From: Phytoactinopolyspora alkaliphila
GTDB taxonomy: Bacteria; Actinomycetota; Actinomycetes; Jiangellales; Jiangellaceae
Length of the DNA: 42,577 nucleotides
Reading direction: 5' to 3'
NCBI RefSeq assembly: GCF_010550695.1
Contig: NZ_JAAGOB010000021.1
Coordinates: 1 to 42,577, forward strand
This document shows positions 1 through 7,886 of the stretch, one piece after another. The stretch's first letter is position 1, and each line of letters starts with the position of its first letter. The notes under the pieces were generated by a model. That model searched no databases. It was not told where the DNA came from and saw only the letters and a list, made by a program, of their open reading frames with translations. The translations under genes and the position numbers were made by a program.

Positions 1-76
1 CAGAAATCGTGCTCCCACCGCGAATCAACCGCCAAAACTCACGCCGCACCTGCACCGGAATCCGCGGACGCCCCAT
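1..76 (-). CDS. IS30-family-like transposase, N-terminal 25 residues only (runs off the window)
   Basis: The reading frame starts at an ATG at 76 on the minus strand, with GGAGG nine bases upstream, and leaves the window at base 1. The first residues are MGRPRIPVQVRREFWRLI. This is the typical opening of actinobacterial IS30-family transposases, just before their N-terminal HTH. The same residues open the gene at the right edge. The family call rests on these few residues only; the catalytic DDE domain is not in view. Confidence 0.6.
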   Translation of the reverse strand, partial: MGRPRIPVQVRREFWRLIRGGSTIS

Positions 77-182
77 CCTGCAACACCTCCGAAACACAGG
101 GTGTTGCGTTCACCACATGAACCCGAGATGCCTGCAGGCCTAGTGAAGCACGGACAAGCATAGTTAACATGATCATTTGGGG
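1..182 (-). mobile_element. IS30-like insertion sequence, transposase-proximal end (left copy, partial)
   Basis: Positions 24-127 are the exact reverse complement of 42474-42577 at the other window edge, so this is one end of a multicopy element running off the window to the left. It holds the 5' end of a transposase gene, its ribosome binding site and the IS tip. Similarity to the right copy continues with substitutions and an extra block of about 11 bases (around 128-138) to the tip near 182, which reads CCCCAAATGATCATGT on the minus strand. No target duplication can be tested because the other end of the element is outside. Confidence 0.7.
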
Positions 183-212
183 TCGGCGCAGGGGAGCCAC
201 GGCTGAGCGCAC

Positions 213-1208
213 TCACTCGTAGAGGACGTACTCGGGCAGCGGTCGCAGGGCGAGTACCTGCTCCGGGGTCATCAGCTCGCCGTGCCGCGCGTCCTCGTCG
301 AAGAACAGTTTGAAACCTGCGGCGACATGTTCCGGCTTGGTGGGCATGAGGCGTTCCCACGTCTGCTCCTTGTCGCGCTGCGCGCCGATCCCGTCGACGC
401 TCTTCACGAGCGCCACCCCGGGATGCTCGCCGAGGTCCGACTCGTCGTCGACGACGGACTCGTGCACCTGGTGGAAGACGACCACCTTCTCCGGCAGGTC
501 GTGCTCGGCGACCAGATCGGAGACGTAGGCCGCCACCGCGTCGAGCTCCTCCCCCGTGGTGCTGCCATACGTCTGGCCCGGCACCTCGTCGTCGTTCACC
601 GCCCACTCGGGATCCAGGGCGAGCCCGACGTCCGGCTCGAGCAGCCAGCGCTCCAGGTCCTTCACGTCGTCGAGGAAGCCCGATCGCCCGGGCTGAATGT
701 TGAGGAGGAGCAGCGCGTCGTGCTTACGGGCAGCAGCCAGGTACTGCTCGATGACCTCGTACGGCTCGACAGTGCGGTACAGGCCGCTGTCCGTGGGCGA
801 GTCGTGTGCGATCACAGTGATCAGCTCATATACGGGCAAGGCCGTGCGCCCATCCGACTCGAAGGCCGGGATCAGCTCGTCGAGCTCCGTCGCCGCGGCG
901 TCCAGGTCCGAGGCGTCGAGCCGGCCGAAAGCCGGTGAGCGGCCACCGGAGAAACCCACCAGCCGGTGATCCGGGAACACAGAGGTCCCTCCACCGGGCA
1001 GCGTGGGCTCCGGGTCGGATGGCTCCGGTTCCGGTTCAGCTTCCCCCATCCCGTCCGGCTGCGCGTCGTCCGGCGCGGGCGCACTCGCCGCCGGATCGTC
1101 CGGTGCGCCGACGGGCGTGTCGGCGTCCTCGGAGGCGCCACCTGCGGAACAGGCCACGGTGGACATGGCGATCACGGTGATAGAGGACAGAAGAGTACGA
1201 AGACGCAT
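213..1208 (-). CDS. Putative secreted lipoprotein of unknown function
   Basis: 331 residues from the ATG at 1208. The N-terminus has a basic start (MRLR), a hydrophobic stretch and a lipobox ending at Cys20 (STVAC), so it should be an exported, lipid-anchored protein. A Ser/Pro/Asp/Glu-rich low-complexity linker follows (roughly residues 21-75, with PEPEPSDPEP), then a soluble domain to the end. That domain has alternating beta-like and helical segments, including LLLLNIQPGR, LALDPEWAV and KVVVFHQVHES, which is reminiscent of a TIM-barrel, glycosidase-like fold. I do not recognise the family and claim no catalytic activity. The frame stays open 39 codons upstream, but that extension overlaps the tRNA and has no signal sequence, so the ATG before MRLR is preferred. 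No clear Shine-Dalgarno is present. Confidence 0.75.
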   Translation of the reverse strand: MRLRTLLSSITVIAMSTVACSAGGASEDADTPVGAPDDPAASAPAPDDAQPDGMGEAEPEPEPSDPEPTLPGGGTSVFPDHRLVGFSGGRSPAFGRLDASDLDAAATELDELIPAFESDGRTALPVYELITVIAHDSPTDSGLYRTVEPYEVIEQYLAAARKHDALLLLNIQPGRSGFLDDVKDLERWLLEPDVGLALDPEWAVNDDEVPGQTYGSTTGEELDAVAAYVSDLVAEHDLPEKVVVFHQVHESVVDDESDLGEHPGVALVKSVDGIGAQRDKEQTWERLMPTKPEHVAAGFKLFFDEDARHGELMTPEQVLALRPLPEYVLYE

Positions 1209-1251
1209 TCGGTCACGAATGCCCACAACGGCCGACGTTGAAACCGCTGAC

Positions 1252-1280
1252 CGCGGGCCGCCAAACTCAGGCGGCCCGCG
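1252..1280 (-). terminator. Hairpin downstream of tRNA-Ser
   Basis: A perfect 11-bp GC-rich stem (1252-1262 pairing with 1270-1280) with a 7-base loop lies just past the 3' end of the tRNA on the minus strand and before the lipoprotein gene. There is no clean T-tract. It is probably the tRNA terminator. Confidence 0.5.
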
Positions 1281-1297
1281 CGCCACGTCACACGGTA

Positions 1298-1393
1298 TGG
1301 CGGAGGGCATGGGATTCGAACCCATGAGGACGGAGAGGGCCCCGCCCTAGAACTTTTCAAGAGTTCCCCGTTCGGCCACTCCGGCAGCCCTCC
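1298..1393 (-). tRNA. tRNA-Ser (anticodon TGA)
   Basis: Read on the minus strand, the 7-bp acceptor stem GGAGGGC/GCCCTCC closes the molecule and CCA is encoded (1298-1300). The anticodon stem GAACT/AGTTC encloses the loop CTTGAAA, giving anticodon TGA (genomic 1357-1359), which reads UCA and UCG. The long variable arm typical of class II tRNAs is present, as is the T-loop GGTTCGAATCC. A 6-bp hairpin (1395-1411) abuts the 5' end and may separate it from the upstream sulfurtransferase transcript. Confidence 0.95.
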
Positions 1394-1423
1394 CGGCACA
1401 GTAAGTGTGCCACGAACCAGCGG

Positions 1424-2263
1424 TCAGGATCGACCGTGCCCGGTCTCCACGGGCCGGTCAGGGTCCGACGACCACTGTGACCACGAGCCCGGGTACAGCG
1501 CAGCCTCGATGCCGGCGATCGCGAGCGCGGCGACCTCGTGAGCGGCGGTGACACTCGAACCGCAGTAGACACCCACCGGCTGGCGACCGTCGGCGCCGAG
1601 CTCGGCGAATCGCGCCCGAAGCTCCTCCACCGGGCGAAACGATCCATCGGCGGCGAGGTTCTGCGTGGTGGGCGCCGAGCGTGCCCCAGGAATGTGACCG
1701 GCTCGGGGATCGACCGGCTCCACCTCACCGCGGTACCGCTCCGCAGCCCGCGCATCGAGGAGCACTGCGTTCCCGGCGTACTGCGCAGCACCGTCGGCGT
1801 CGATCACCGGCAGTCGCCCCTCGGAGAGCCGGACGTTTCCAGGCCCTGGACGCACCTCCCCGGCCCGCAGCGGTAAGCCGGCCCGTTTCCACGAGCCCAG
1901 GCCTCCGTCGAGCAGCCGGACATGGAAGAAGCCCGCCCAGCGCAACAGCCACCACACGCGTGCCGCCGACGTACCGCCGACGTCGTCGTACGCGACGACG
2001 CCAACTCCTTCGCGCACCCCCCACCCACGCGCGGCACGCTCCAGATCTGCGACCACGGGCAGCGGGTGACGGCCATGCGCGGGCGACGGTGGGCCGGCCA
2101 GCTCCCGTTCCAGGTCGGCGTAAACCGCTCCCGGAATGTGCTCGCGGAGGTAGTGACGGTACCCGTCCGGGTCGCCCAGCTTCCACCGCACGTCAAGCAG
2201 GACCGGAGCGTCTGGTGTGGCCAGCGACGACGCCAGCTCGTCCGCCTCGATCAAGACGTCCAC
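1424..2263 (-). CDS. sseA: Sulfurtransferase (thiosulfate / 3-mercaptopyruvate, two rhodanese domains)
   Basis: 279 residues, GTG start at 2263. It has two tandem rhodanese domains: an inactive N-terminal one (about 5-135) and a catalytic one (about 150-275). The persulfide cysteine is Cys234 in VYCGSSVTA. Thiosulfate sulfurtransferases usually have CRKGVTA-like loops, while mercaptopyruvate sulfurtransferases have CGSGVTA, so the loop favours the latter, although many such proteins are annotated as thiosulfate sulfurtransferase. Conserved elements include LLDVRW and HIPGA in each half (EHIPGAVYAD, GHIPGARSAP) and LLDGGLGSW between the domains. The protein moves sulfane sulfur to cyanide or thiols in the cytoplasm. 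It lies alone, codirectional with the tRNA. Start chosen from the family N-terminus; an AGGGGG block is about ten bases upstream. Confidence 0.88.
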   Translation of the reverse strand: MDVLIEADELASSLATPDAPVLLDVRWKLGDPDGYRHYLREHIPGAVYADLERELAGPPSPAHGRHPLPVVADLERAARGWGVREGVGVVAYDDVGGTSAARVWWLLRWAGFFHVRLLDGGLGSWKRAGLPLRAGEVRPGPGNVRLSEGRLPVIDADGAAQYAGNAVLLDARAAERYRGEVEPVDPRAGHIPGARSAPTTQNLAADGSFRPVEELRARFAELGADGRQPVGVYCGSSVTAAHEVAALAIAGIEAALYPGSWSQWSSDPDRPVETGHGRS

Positions 2264-2336
2264 GAACGCTTGCCCCCTGCCCTGAGCTCAACCCGCGATT
2301 CACACTCCACCACGTTGACACGCTACCGTCTCGGGT

Positions 2337-3125
2337 GTGATGACAACCGCAGGCAGCGGTCCGCGCACTCTGGCCGTCGACTGCGGCGGTACAGGTCTGA
2401 AAGCGACCGTTCTCGATGCCGCCGGTGCTCCGTTGCATGAACGGGTACGGCTGCGCACGCCCTACCCCTGCCCGCCGGACGTCCTCGTCGACGCAGTGGT
2501 CTCGCTGGCGCGGATGACAGGGGAAGACTTCGACCGGGTATCGGTCGGGTTCCCGGGCATGGTCCGGCTCGGTGTCGTGCACGCCACGCCGCATTACGTG
2601 ACCGAGGCCGGCCCGTTCACGGAAGTCCGCCCGGACCTTCTGCAGCTGTGGTCCGGGTTCGACATCCAGCTTGCCCTCGAGTCGGCGCTCGGCCGGCCGA
2701 CGCGGGTGCTGAACGACGCCGAGATCGCCGGGCTCGCCGTCATCGAGAGCAAGGGCTTCGAAGTGGTTCTCACCCTGGGGACCGGGCTCGGCTGTGCGTT
2801 GTTCGACGACGGCCGCCTCCTGCCCAAGGTGGAGCTGTCCCAAGCGCCGTTCCGCAAAGGACAGTCCTACGACGAGCAGCTCGGCCACCACGCGCGCAAG
2901 CGCCTCGGCGACAAGCGCTGGTCGGCCAGAGTGGCGAAGGCGGTCAACGGCTTGCGGCCGGTCCTCGGCTGGGATCACTTGTACATGGGCGGTGGGGGTG
3001 CCAAGCACGTCAAGGCCGACCTCGGGCCCGACGTCACCATCGTCGGCAACGAGAACGGCCTCCTGGGCGGCATCCGCCTCTGGAACGACCGGGCAGCGCG
3101 CGGCCGCCGCGTGGAAGAGATCTAA
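2337..3125 (+). CDS. ROK-family sugar kinase, polyphosphate-glucokinase-like
   Basis: 262 residues from the GTG at 2337, or 261 from the adjacent ATG at 2340. The N-terminal phosphate-binding motif is LAVDCGGTGLKATV. VLNDAEIAGLA and LTLGTGLGCALFDDG correspond to the catalytic Asp region and second phosphate motif of the ROK fold, and LYMGGGGAKHV is the adenosine motif. There is no CxCG-type zinc motif. Length and layout match polyphosphate glucokinase (PpgK), which phosphorylates glucose with polyphosphate or ATP. However, the EFGH segment found in PpgK is replaced by VELSQAPFRK, so sugar and phosphoryl donor are uncertain. Start signals are weak and the mRNA may be nearly leaderless. The gene converges on 3292-3846, with the inverted repeat between them. 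Confidence 0.75.
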   Translation: MMTTAGSGPRTLAVDCGGTGLKATVLDAAGAPLHERVRLRTPYPCPPDVLVDAVVSLARMTGEDFDRVSVGFPGMVRLGVVHATPHYVTEAGPFTEVRPDLLQLWSGFDIQLALESALGRPTRVLNDAEIAGLAVIESKGFEVVLTLGTGLGCALFDDGRLLPKVELSQAPFRKGQSYDEQLGHHARKRLGDKRWSARVAKAVNGLRPVLGWDHLYMGGGGAKHVKADLGPDVTIVGNENGLLGGIRLWNDRAARGRRVEEI

Positions 3126-3176
3126 CCACCGTAGAGCCACGGTAGGTGACGTGCGGGGATGGTTCTGCGGGCGGCT

Positions 3177-3285
3177 GTGGTGAGGGCATCAAGAACGCTC
3201 TCCGGGCGTCGCGCTCCATGACGGTGAAGCATGCCATGGAGGGCTCTTAAAGTGCCCGGACAGCGTTCTTAACGCCCCTCACCAC
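3177..3285. repeat. Compound long inverted repeat between convergent genes
   Basis: An outer pair of arms (3177-3207 and 3254-3285) matches as inverted copies at about 28 of 32 positions. Nested inside is a second, nearly perfect 10-bp stem (3211-3220 with 3235-3244). The whole element is 109 bp and fills the space between two convergent stop codons. No T-tract follows either arm, so it is not a canonical intrinsic terminator. It may act as a bidirectional transcription barrier or be a small non-autonomous element. Confidence 0.6.
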
Positions 3286-3291
3286 GCTCCA

Positions 3292-3846
3292 CTATTCGCG
3301 TGTCCAGGTCTCGTGGGTGGCGATGAAAGCGGTGGAGGACGGCTTTTCACCATGTTCGTCGACGGAGACCCGGCCCAGGACGCGTGCCTCGTCGATCTCC
3401 ACGGTGGCCTCGGTGCAGAAGCTCAGCAGGTTCGACAGCGTCCACGTCGCCGATCCCAGCTCCCAGCCGGTGACGTGGCCGGGCCGTGTGGTGAAGGGCT
3501 GGCTGATGGTGACGCCCACGCGGGTGCCGTCCTCCCCGGTCACCTTCGCACGTACGTGGTCGGCGGAGATCCGCCATTCCCGCACCTCGCACTCGATGGG
3601 CTCGGCGATCTCCGGCAACTCCGAGAGCTCCGGAAAGTACCTGCTGAATGTACCGGTCAGCCAGGTACCCAGGCTGGGCTCCGGTGTCAGCAGCCGAACT
3701 CGCGTGTCTCCTTCGGCCCACGCCAGGACAGCGACGCCCGGACCGCGCACACTCCAGTCGGCTTCCCACAGGGAGACGAAGCCAGCTATCGCCTCACCGC
3801 GGCGCAGGGTCACGTTCGGATTCGCCCCGATGAATTCGACCGGCAT
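3292..3846 (-). CDS. Conserved-looking protein of unknown function
   Basis: 184 residues, ATG at 3846. The protein is acidic and soluble, with no signal peptide, transmembrane segment or recognisable motif. It looks rich in beta strands (VAVLAWAEGDTRVRLLT, VTGWELGSATWTLSNLL) and in Trp. That is compatible with a small lipocalin-like or START-like barrel, but this is only an impression. It stands alone, convergent with the ROK kinase and divergent from the long upstream region of amtB. I do not recognise the family. Confidence 0.55.
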   Translation of the reverse strand: MPVEFIGANPNVTLRRGEAIAGFVSLWEADWSVRGPGVAVLAWAEGDTRVRLLTPEPSLGTWLTGTFSRYFPELSELPEIAEPIECEVREWRISADHVRAKVTGEDGTRVGVTISQPFTTRPGHVTGWELGSATWTLSNLLSFCTEATVEIDEARVLGRVSVDEHGEKPSSTAFIATHETWTRE

Positions 3847-4189
3847 CGGATCAGCTTAGAGGTCTGGCGGGCTGAGCGCCGGACAACCGCGCCCCGCACG
3901 GCTCACCTCACCGCAATGCGGTACGCGTGCCGCGACGACGACGCATCCCGTCGTGAGGAAAGCGTGACCGATCCGCAATACGCACCGGCCTCTGTTTACG
4001 TGTTGGACACGTTCGTCACATCGCGACACGCTCTCGTAACCGATTCGTACGTGTTCACGAAACGTCGTCCCTCCACGCTCGTGGTGTCCGGTTGCCGCAA
4101 CGTCGCGGCTTGAAGATGGCAGGACACGGGCGCGGCCGCCGGAGCAGAAGGCGCGCCTGGTCCAGCTGCTCGCGTTGGAGGGACGGCAG
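3847..4189 (+). promoter_or_regulatory. amtB upstream region with weak GlnR-like half-sites
   Basis: This 343-bp gap before amtB carries no convincing gene. Two GTnAC-type half-sites occur exactly 21 bp apart: GTCAC at 4015-4019 and GTAAC at 4036-4040. A GAAAC follows at 4059-4063. Actinobacterial amtB genes are usually controlled by GlnR through GTnAC-n6-GAAAC boxes. Here the second halves (GACAC, and GAAAC at a different spacing) fit poorly, so the operator call is tentative. The Shine-Dalgarno GGAGG at 4177-4181 serves the start at 4190. Confidence 0.25.
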
Positions 4190-5548
4190 ATGGATACGGG
4201 CGATACCGCCTGGATACTTGTATCCACGGCACTGGTCATGCTGATGACCCCGGGACTCGCGTTGTTCTACGGCGGCATGGTGCGCGCCAAGAGCGTCATC
4301 AACATGATGATGATGTGTTTCGGTGCGCTCGGGGTCGTGAGTATCTTGTGGATCCTGTACGGATACTCGATCGCCTACGGCGAAAGCCAGGGGGGCCTTC
4401 TGGGCAACCCCGGCGACTACTTCGGCCTCTCGGGCAACATGTCCGAGATCATGGACAACATCCCGTTGATGGCCGACGTCGGCTTCCAGGGCATGTTCGC
4501 CGTCATCACGGTCGCCCTGATCGCCGGCTCGATCGCAGACCGCGCCAACTTCTGGACCTGGCTGGTTTTCGCCGCGGTCTGGATGACGGTCGTGTACTCG
4601 CCGGTCGCCCACTGGGTGTGGGGCGAGGGCGGCTGGATCGGTGAACTCGGCGCCATCGACTTCGCCGGCGGCACGGCGGTCCACATCAATGCCGGTGCGG
4701 CGGGATTGGCACTGGCGCTGGTGCTCGGCCGTCGCCGGGACTTCGGCAAGGGTTCCCACCGGCCGCACAACCTTCCGCTGGTGATGATCGGCGCGGGTCT
4801 GCTGTGGTTCGGTTGGTTCGGCTTCAACGGCGGCTCCGCATACGCGGCCGACGCCGTCGCCGGCGTCGCCATCGTCAACACCATCGGTGCCACCGCCGCG
4901 GCCCTTCTCGCCTGGATCATCGTCGAGAAGCTGCGTGACGGTCACGCGACCTCACTCGGTGCGGCGTCCGGCGTCGTCGCCGGCCTGGTCGCGATCACTC
5001 CGGCGGCAGGCGCGGTCAACCCGGTGGGCTCGATCCTCATCGGCGCGGTCGCGGGTGTGCTCTGCTCGCTCACCGTCAGCCTGAAGTTCCGGCTTCGCTA
5101 CGACGACTCGCTCGACGTCGTCGGTGTGCACCTCGTGGGCGGCCTGGTCGGTACGGTGGCGATCGGCTTCCTGGCCACCGAGACCGCTCCGGATGGAGCG
5201 CAGGGGCTCTTCTTCGGCGGCGGTGTCGACCTGCTCTGGCGGCAGGTGGTCAGCGTGGTGGCCGTCATGGCCTTCTCGTTCGTCCTCACCTACATCATCG
5301 GGGCGATTCTGCAGAAGACCATCGGGTTCCGCATCGACGACGACCACGAGGTGGTCGGCATCGACAAGGTCCACCACGGTGAGTCCAGCTACGAGATCGG
5401 GCCGGAGGACATCCCCCATGACGTGATGGCTCGCGTCGCGCAGGGCCCCGCCAAGCCCGTGAGCACGGCCACCCCGGCTGCGGCCCCGGCCAGCACCAAA
5501 CGGCGCATCAGCACCGGCGAGGGAGAGGCCAGCCCGGCCACCGGCTGA
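4190..5548 (+). CDS. amtB: Ammonium transporter (Amt/MEP/Rh family)
   Basis: 452 residues from the ATG at 4190, which has GGAGG eight bases upstream; an in-frame TTG at 4175 adds five residues but lacks a site. The start MDTGDTAWILVSTALVMLM and the following FYGGMVRAKSVINMMMM form the first helices. The pore-lining twin histidines are in DFAGGTAVHINAG and VGVHLVGGLVG, and FGFNGGSAY... is the conserved Amt signature region. About 11 membrane helices end near residue 385. The cytoplasmic tail continues for some 60 residues with an Ala/Pro/Thr-rich end (about 425-452). It imports NH3/NH4+ across the membrane. No glnK or glnD follows, unlike the common amtB-glnK-glnD operon; a strong terminator closes the transcript instead. 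Confidence 0.95.
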   Translation: MDTGDTAWILVSTALVMLMTPGLALFYGGMVRAKSVINMMMMCFGALGVVSILWILYGYSIAYGESQGGLLGNPGDYFGLSGNMSEIMDNIPLMADVGFQGMFAVITVALIAGSIADRANFWTWLVFAAVWMTVVYSPVAHWVWGEGGWIGELGAIDFAGGTAVHINAGAAGLALALVLGRRRDFGKGSHRPHNLPLVMIGAGLLWFGWFGFNGGSAYAADAVAGVAIVNTIGATAAALLAWIIVEKLRDGHATSLGAASGVVAGLVAITPAAGAVNPVGSILIGAVAGVLCSLTVSLKFRLRYDDSLDVVGVHLVGGLVGTVAIGFLATETAPDGAQGLFFGGGVDLLWRQVVSVVAVMAFSFVLTYIIGAILQKTIGFRIDDDHEVVGIDKVHHGESSYEIGPEDIPHDVMARVAQGPAKPVSTATPAAAPASTKRRISTGEGEASPATG

Positions 5549-5580
5549 ACACGCTTCACCACCACTGGGTAGGCACAAGC

Positions 5581-5624
5581 AGCCGCGCCCCGGGATGCCT
5601 TCGAGGCCCGGGGCGCGGCTTTCG
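5581..5624 (+). terminator. Intrinsic terminator after amtB
   Basis: A perfect 14-bp stem (5581-5594 with 5607-5620) and a 12-base loop are followed by TTTCGTT. Because the stem is symmetric it may also serve the converging methyltransferase at 5659. Confidence 0.85.
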
Positions 5625-5658
5625 TTGTGACTGGCTGGTCACCGTGACCCGCTCGTCG

Positions 5659-6378
5659 TCATGACCTGCTCGTCGCCGGCGCCTCTCGGCAGTCGCCAAT
5701 CATTCCAGCAGCGACGACGACGGCCAGCGCGAAGCCGTCGTAACCCTTGCTCCCCACGGTCTGGACCACGGTGGCGTCGACGCGCTCCTCCTGGGCCAGG
5801 TCGTCGAGGAAACGCCGCATTCCCTGCACCTGCGGGCTGGTGGACGATTCGTCGGCGAGCGCGCCCGCTCGTACGACGTTGTCCACGATGATCACGCTCC
5901 CCACCTGACTCAATCTGAGCGCCCAGGCGAAGTACTCCGGGGTGTCCTCCTTGTTGGCGTCGATGAAGACGAGGTCGAAGGGGCCCGCGTTCTCATCCGC
6001 CAGCTCGGGCAAGGTCCGCAGCGCCGGGCCGACGCGGACATCGACCATCGCCGCGAAGCCCGCCCGGGCCAGATTCTGCCGCGCCACCTCGGCATTCCGC
6101 TCGTCGTACTCCAGGGTTACCAGCCTGCCCTCCGGCGGCAACGCACGCGCGAGCCAGATGGTGCTGTATCCGCCTAACGTGCCGAGCTCCAGAATGTTGC
6201 GCGCACCCTGCATTTGCGCGAACAGTTGCAGCATCTTGCCCTGGTTCGGTGCCACGTTGATGGCCGGGAGGCCCGCGTCGTCGCTCGCCCGCAACGTGCT
6301 TTCCAGCACGTCGTCGGAGAGCTGAAGCCGCTGTGCCACATAGCGATCCACGTCGTCCCACTGCGTCGCCTGGTTCAT
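5659..6378 (-). CDS. SAM-dependent O-methyltransferase (family 3, catechol/caffeoyl-CoA type)
   Basis: 239 residues from the ATG at 6378, which has GAGG seven bases upstream. An ATG 12 codons earlier lacks a site and its extension is basic and unlike the family. The SAM-binding Rossmann core is clear: motif I ILELGTLGGYSTIWLARAL (about 63-81), the acidic end of beta2 in LVTLEYDER, and DLVFIDANKEDTPEYF, which holds the metal- and substrate-binding Asp residues of the family. VIIVDNVVRAG follows. Members methylate catechols or similar hydroxyls with Mg2+, and the natural substrate cannot be read from the sequence. It is transcribed divergently from the nitrilase operon. Confidence 0.88.
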   Translation of the reverse strand: MNQATQWDDVDRYVAQRLQLSDDVLESTLRASDDAGLPAINVAPNQGKMLQLFAQMQGARNILELGTLGGYSTIWLARALPPEGRLVTLEYDERNAEVARQNLARAGFAAMVDVRVGPALRTLPELADENAGPFDLVFIDANKEDTPEYFAWALRLSQVGSVIIVDNVVRAGALADESSTSPQVQGMRRFLDDLAQEERVDATVVQTVGSKGYDGFALAVVVAAGMIGDCREAPATSRS

Positions 6379-6500
6379 CCGCCGTCCTCGGTCTGGCCCG
6401 ATACGTTTCGCCATGCACGTTACCGGCCCCGGCGAGGCGTTCCGCGGAGCACACCGGCGAGGCTGAGCTGCCGCCTTGAAGCGGCGTGCAGAATGGGACC

Positions 6501-7292
6501 ATGCGTGTTGCCCTGGTGCAGATGGCCGCCGGCGTCGATCCGGACGAGAATGTGGCGACGATGCGGCGGCTCACCTCCGGGGTACGGGCCGATTTGATCG
6601 TCTTCCCCGAGGCCGCGATGCACGATTTCGGCAAGCCGGACATGCCCCTCGGGCCGGTTGCGCAGCCACTCGACGGACCGTTCGTCGACGCGGCGTCGAG
6701 GATCGCGGCGAGCGCCTCGGCCACGGTCATTGCCGGGATGTTCGAACGCTCCACAGATCCCGACCGGCCCTTCAACACCCTTGTGGCGGTCGCGCCCGAC
6801 GGCTCGATCGCCGCCACGTACCGCAAGGCACACCTCTACGACTCGTTCGGTTACCGGGAATCCGACCGGCTGCTCGCCGGTGACGCGGTCCCGGCCACGG
6901 TGGACCTCGGCGGGCTCCGCTTCGGCCTGCTGACCTGTTACGACCTGCGCTTCCCTGAGCATTCGCGAGCCCTGGTCCAGGCCGGAGCGGACGCCCTAGT
7001 GATGCCCGCGGCCTGGGTCCGTGGCCCGTTGAAGGAAGACCACTGGGTCACGCTGGCACGGGCACGGGCCATCGAGAACACCGTCTACGTAGCGGCGGCC
7101 GCCCAATGCGGGCGGGCATACTGCGGGCGCAGCATGCTGGTCGACCCCCTGGGCGTCGCTGTGGCCGCCAGCGGCGACGAGGAGGGCGTGATTCACGGCC
7201 GGATCGAGCCGGCGGGCATCGCCGCGGCCCGGGAACGGAATCCGGCGCTTCAGCACCAGCGCGTCTGGCCCGGGTTCGGCCACCATGGTTGA
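6501..7292 (+). CDS. Carbon-nitrogen hydrolase (nitrilase superfamily amidase)
   Basis: 263 residues starting at the ATG (MRVALVQMA) at 6501; five upstream in-frame codons are not family-like. The catalytic triad is visible: Glu37 in FPEAAM, Lys109 in YRKAHLYDSF and Cys146 in LLTCYDLRFPE. The DLRFPE and YRKxHL contexts are those of Nit/omega-amidase-like enzymes (for example deaminated-glutathione amidase) rather than true nitrilases. It is the first gene of a tight cluster; its stop overlaps the next start by 8 bases. A repair or salvage amidase role is an inference from family. Confidence 0.88.
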   Translation: MRVALVQMAAGVDPDENVATMRRLTSGVRADLIVFPEAAMHDFGKPDMPLGPVAQPLDGPFVDAASRIAASASATVIAGMFERSTDPDRPFNTLVAVAPDGSIAATYRKAHLYDSFGYRESDRLLAGDAVPATVDLGGLRFGLLTCYDLRFPEHSRALVQAGADALVMPAAWVRGPLKEDHWVTLARARAIENTVYVAAAAQCGRAYCGRSMLVDPLGVAVAASGDEEGVIHGRIEPAGIAAARERNPALQHQRVWPGFGHHG

Positions 7293-7866
7293 GCCGGTCC
7301 ACGGGCCGGTCCACGGGGCCGTGGTCCTGGCCGGCGGAGCCGGGCGTCGTCTGGGCGGCGTGGACAAGGCAGCGCTCGTGATCGGCGGACGGGCTCTCCT
7401 GGACACGGTGCTCGACGCATGCGGGGACGCGGAGCTCGTCGTCGTCGGGCCTCCACGTCCCACAGCAAGACCGGTGCGCTGGACGCTCGAGGATCCGCCC
7501 GGTGGCGGACCGCTGGCCGGCCTCGCTGCTGGCGTAGCTGTGTTATCCGACGCCGTGTCCACGGTAGCCGTGCTGGCTGTGGACCTGCCGTCGGTGACCC
7601 CCCAGACCGTCACTCGTCTGCGGCATGCGCTGGTGTCCGGAGTAGACGACGCCGTCCTCCTCACCGACGCCGGCGGCCACCCGCAGCCGCTGCTTGCCGT
7701 CTACCGCGCGCCGGTCCTCCGGGAAGCCCTGCGGGCCGTGGGCGAGCCCCGCGACCAGCCGATGAAGGCACTGCTGGCCCGGTTGCGGATGTCGACGCTC
7801 CCCGGCGCGCAGGCGGCCAAGGACATCGACACCGCCGAAGACCTGCGACAGATCAGCTCCAACTAA
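7285..7866 (+). CDS. mobA: MobA-like NTP transferase (molybdenum cofactor guanylyltransferase)
   Basis: 193 residues, ATG at 7285 inside the end of the preceding gene. The nucleotide-binding loop AVVLAGGAGRRLGGVDKAAL (about 12-31) has the LAGGxxxRxGxxK signature. DPPGGGPLAGLAAG and the metal-binding VLAVDLPSVTP follow, as in MobA. MobA joins GMP to molybdopterin to make the bis-MGD cofactor; related CofC and MocA enzymes share the fold. The DUF6457-like gene immediately downstream supports the molybdenum-cofactor assignment, since I recall these two as neighbours or fusions in actinobacteria. No other moa, moe or mog gene is in view. Confidence 0.8.
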   Translation: MVEPVHGPVHGAVVLAGGAGRRLGGVDKAALVIGGRALLDTVLDACGDAELVVVGPPRPTARPVRWTLEDPPGGGPLAGLAAGVAVLSDAVSTVAVLAVDLPSVTPQTVTRLRHALVSGVDDAVLLTDAGGHPQPLLAVYRAPVLREALRAVGEPRDQPMKALLARLRMSTLPGAQAAKDIDTAEDLRQISSN

Positions 7867-7886
7867 CCTCGAGGAAGGACCACTGG

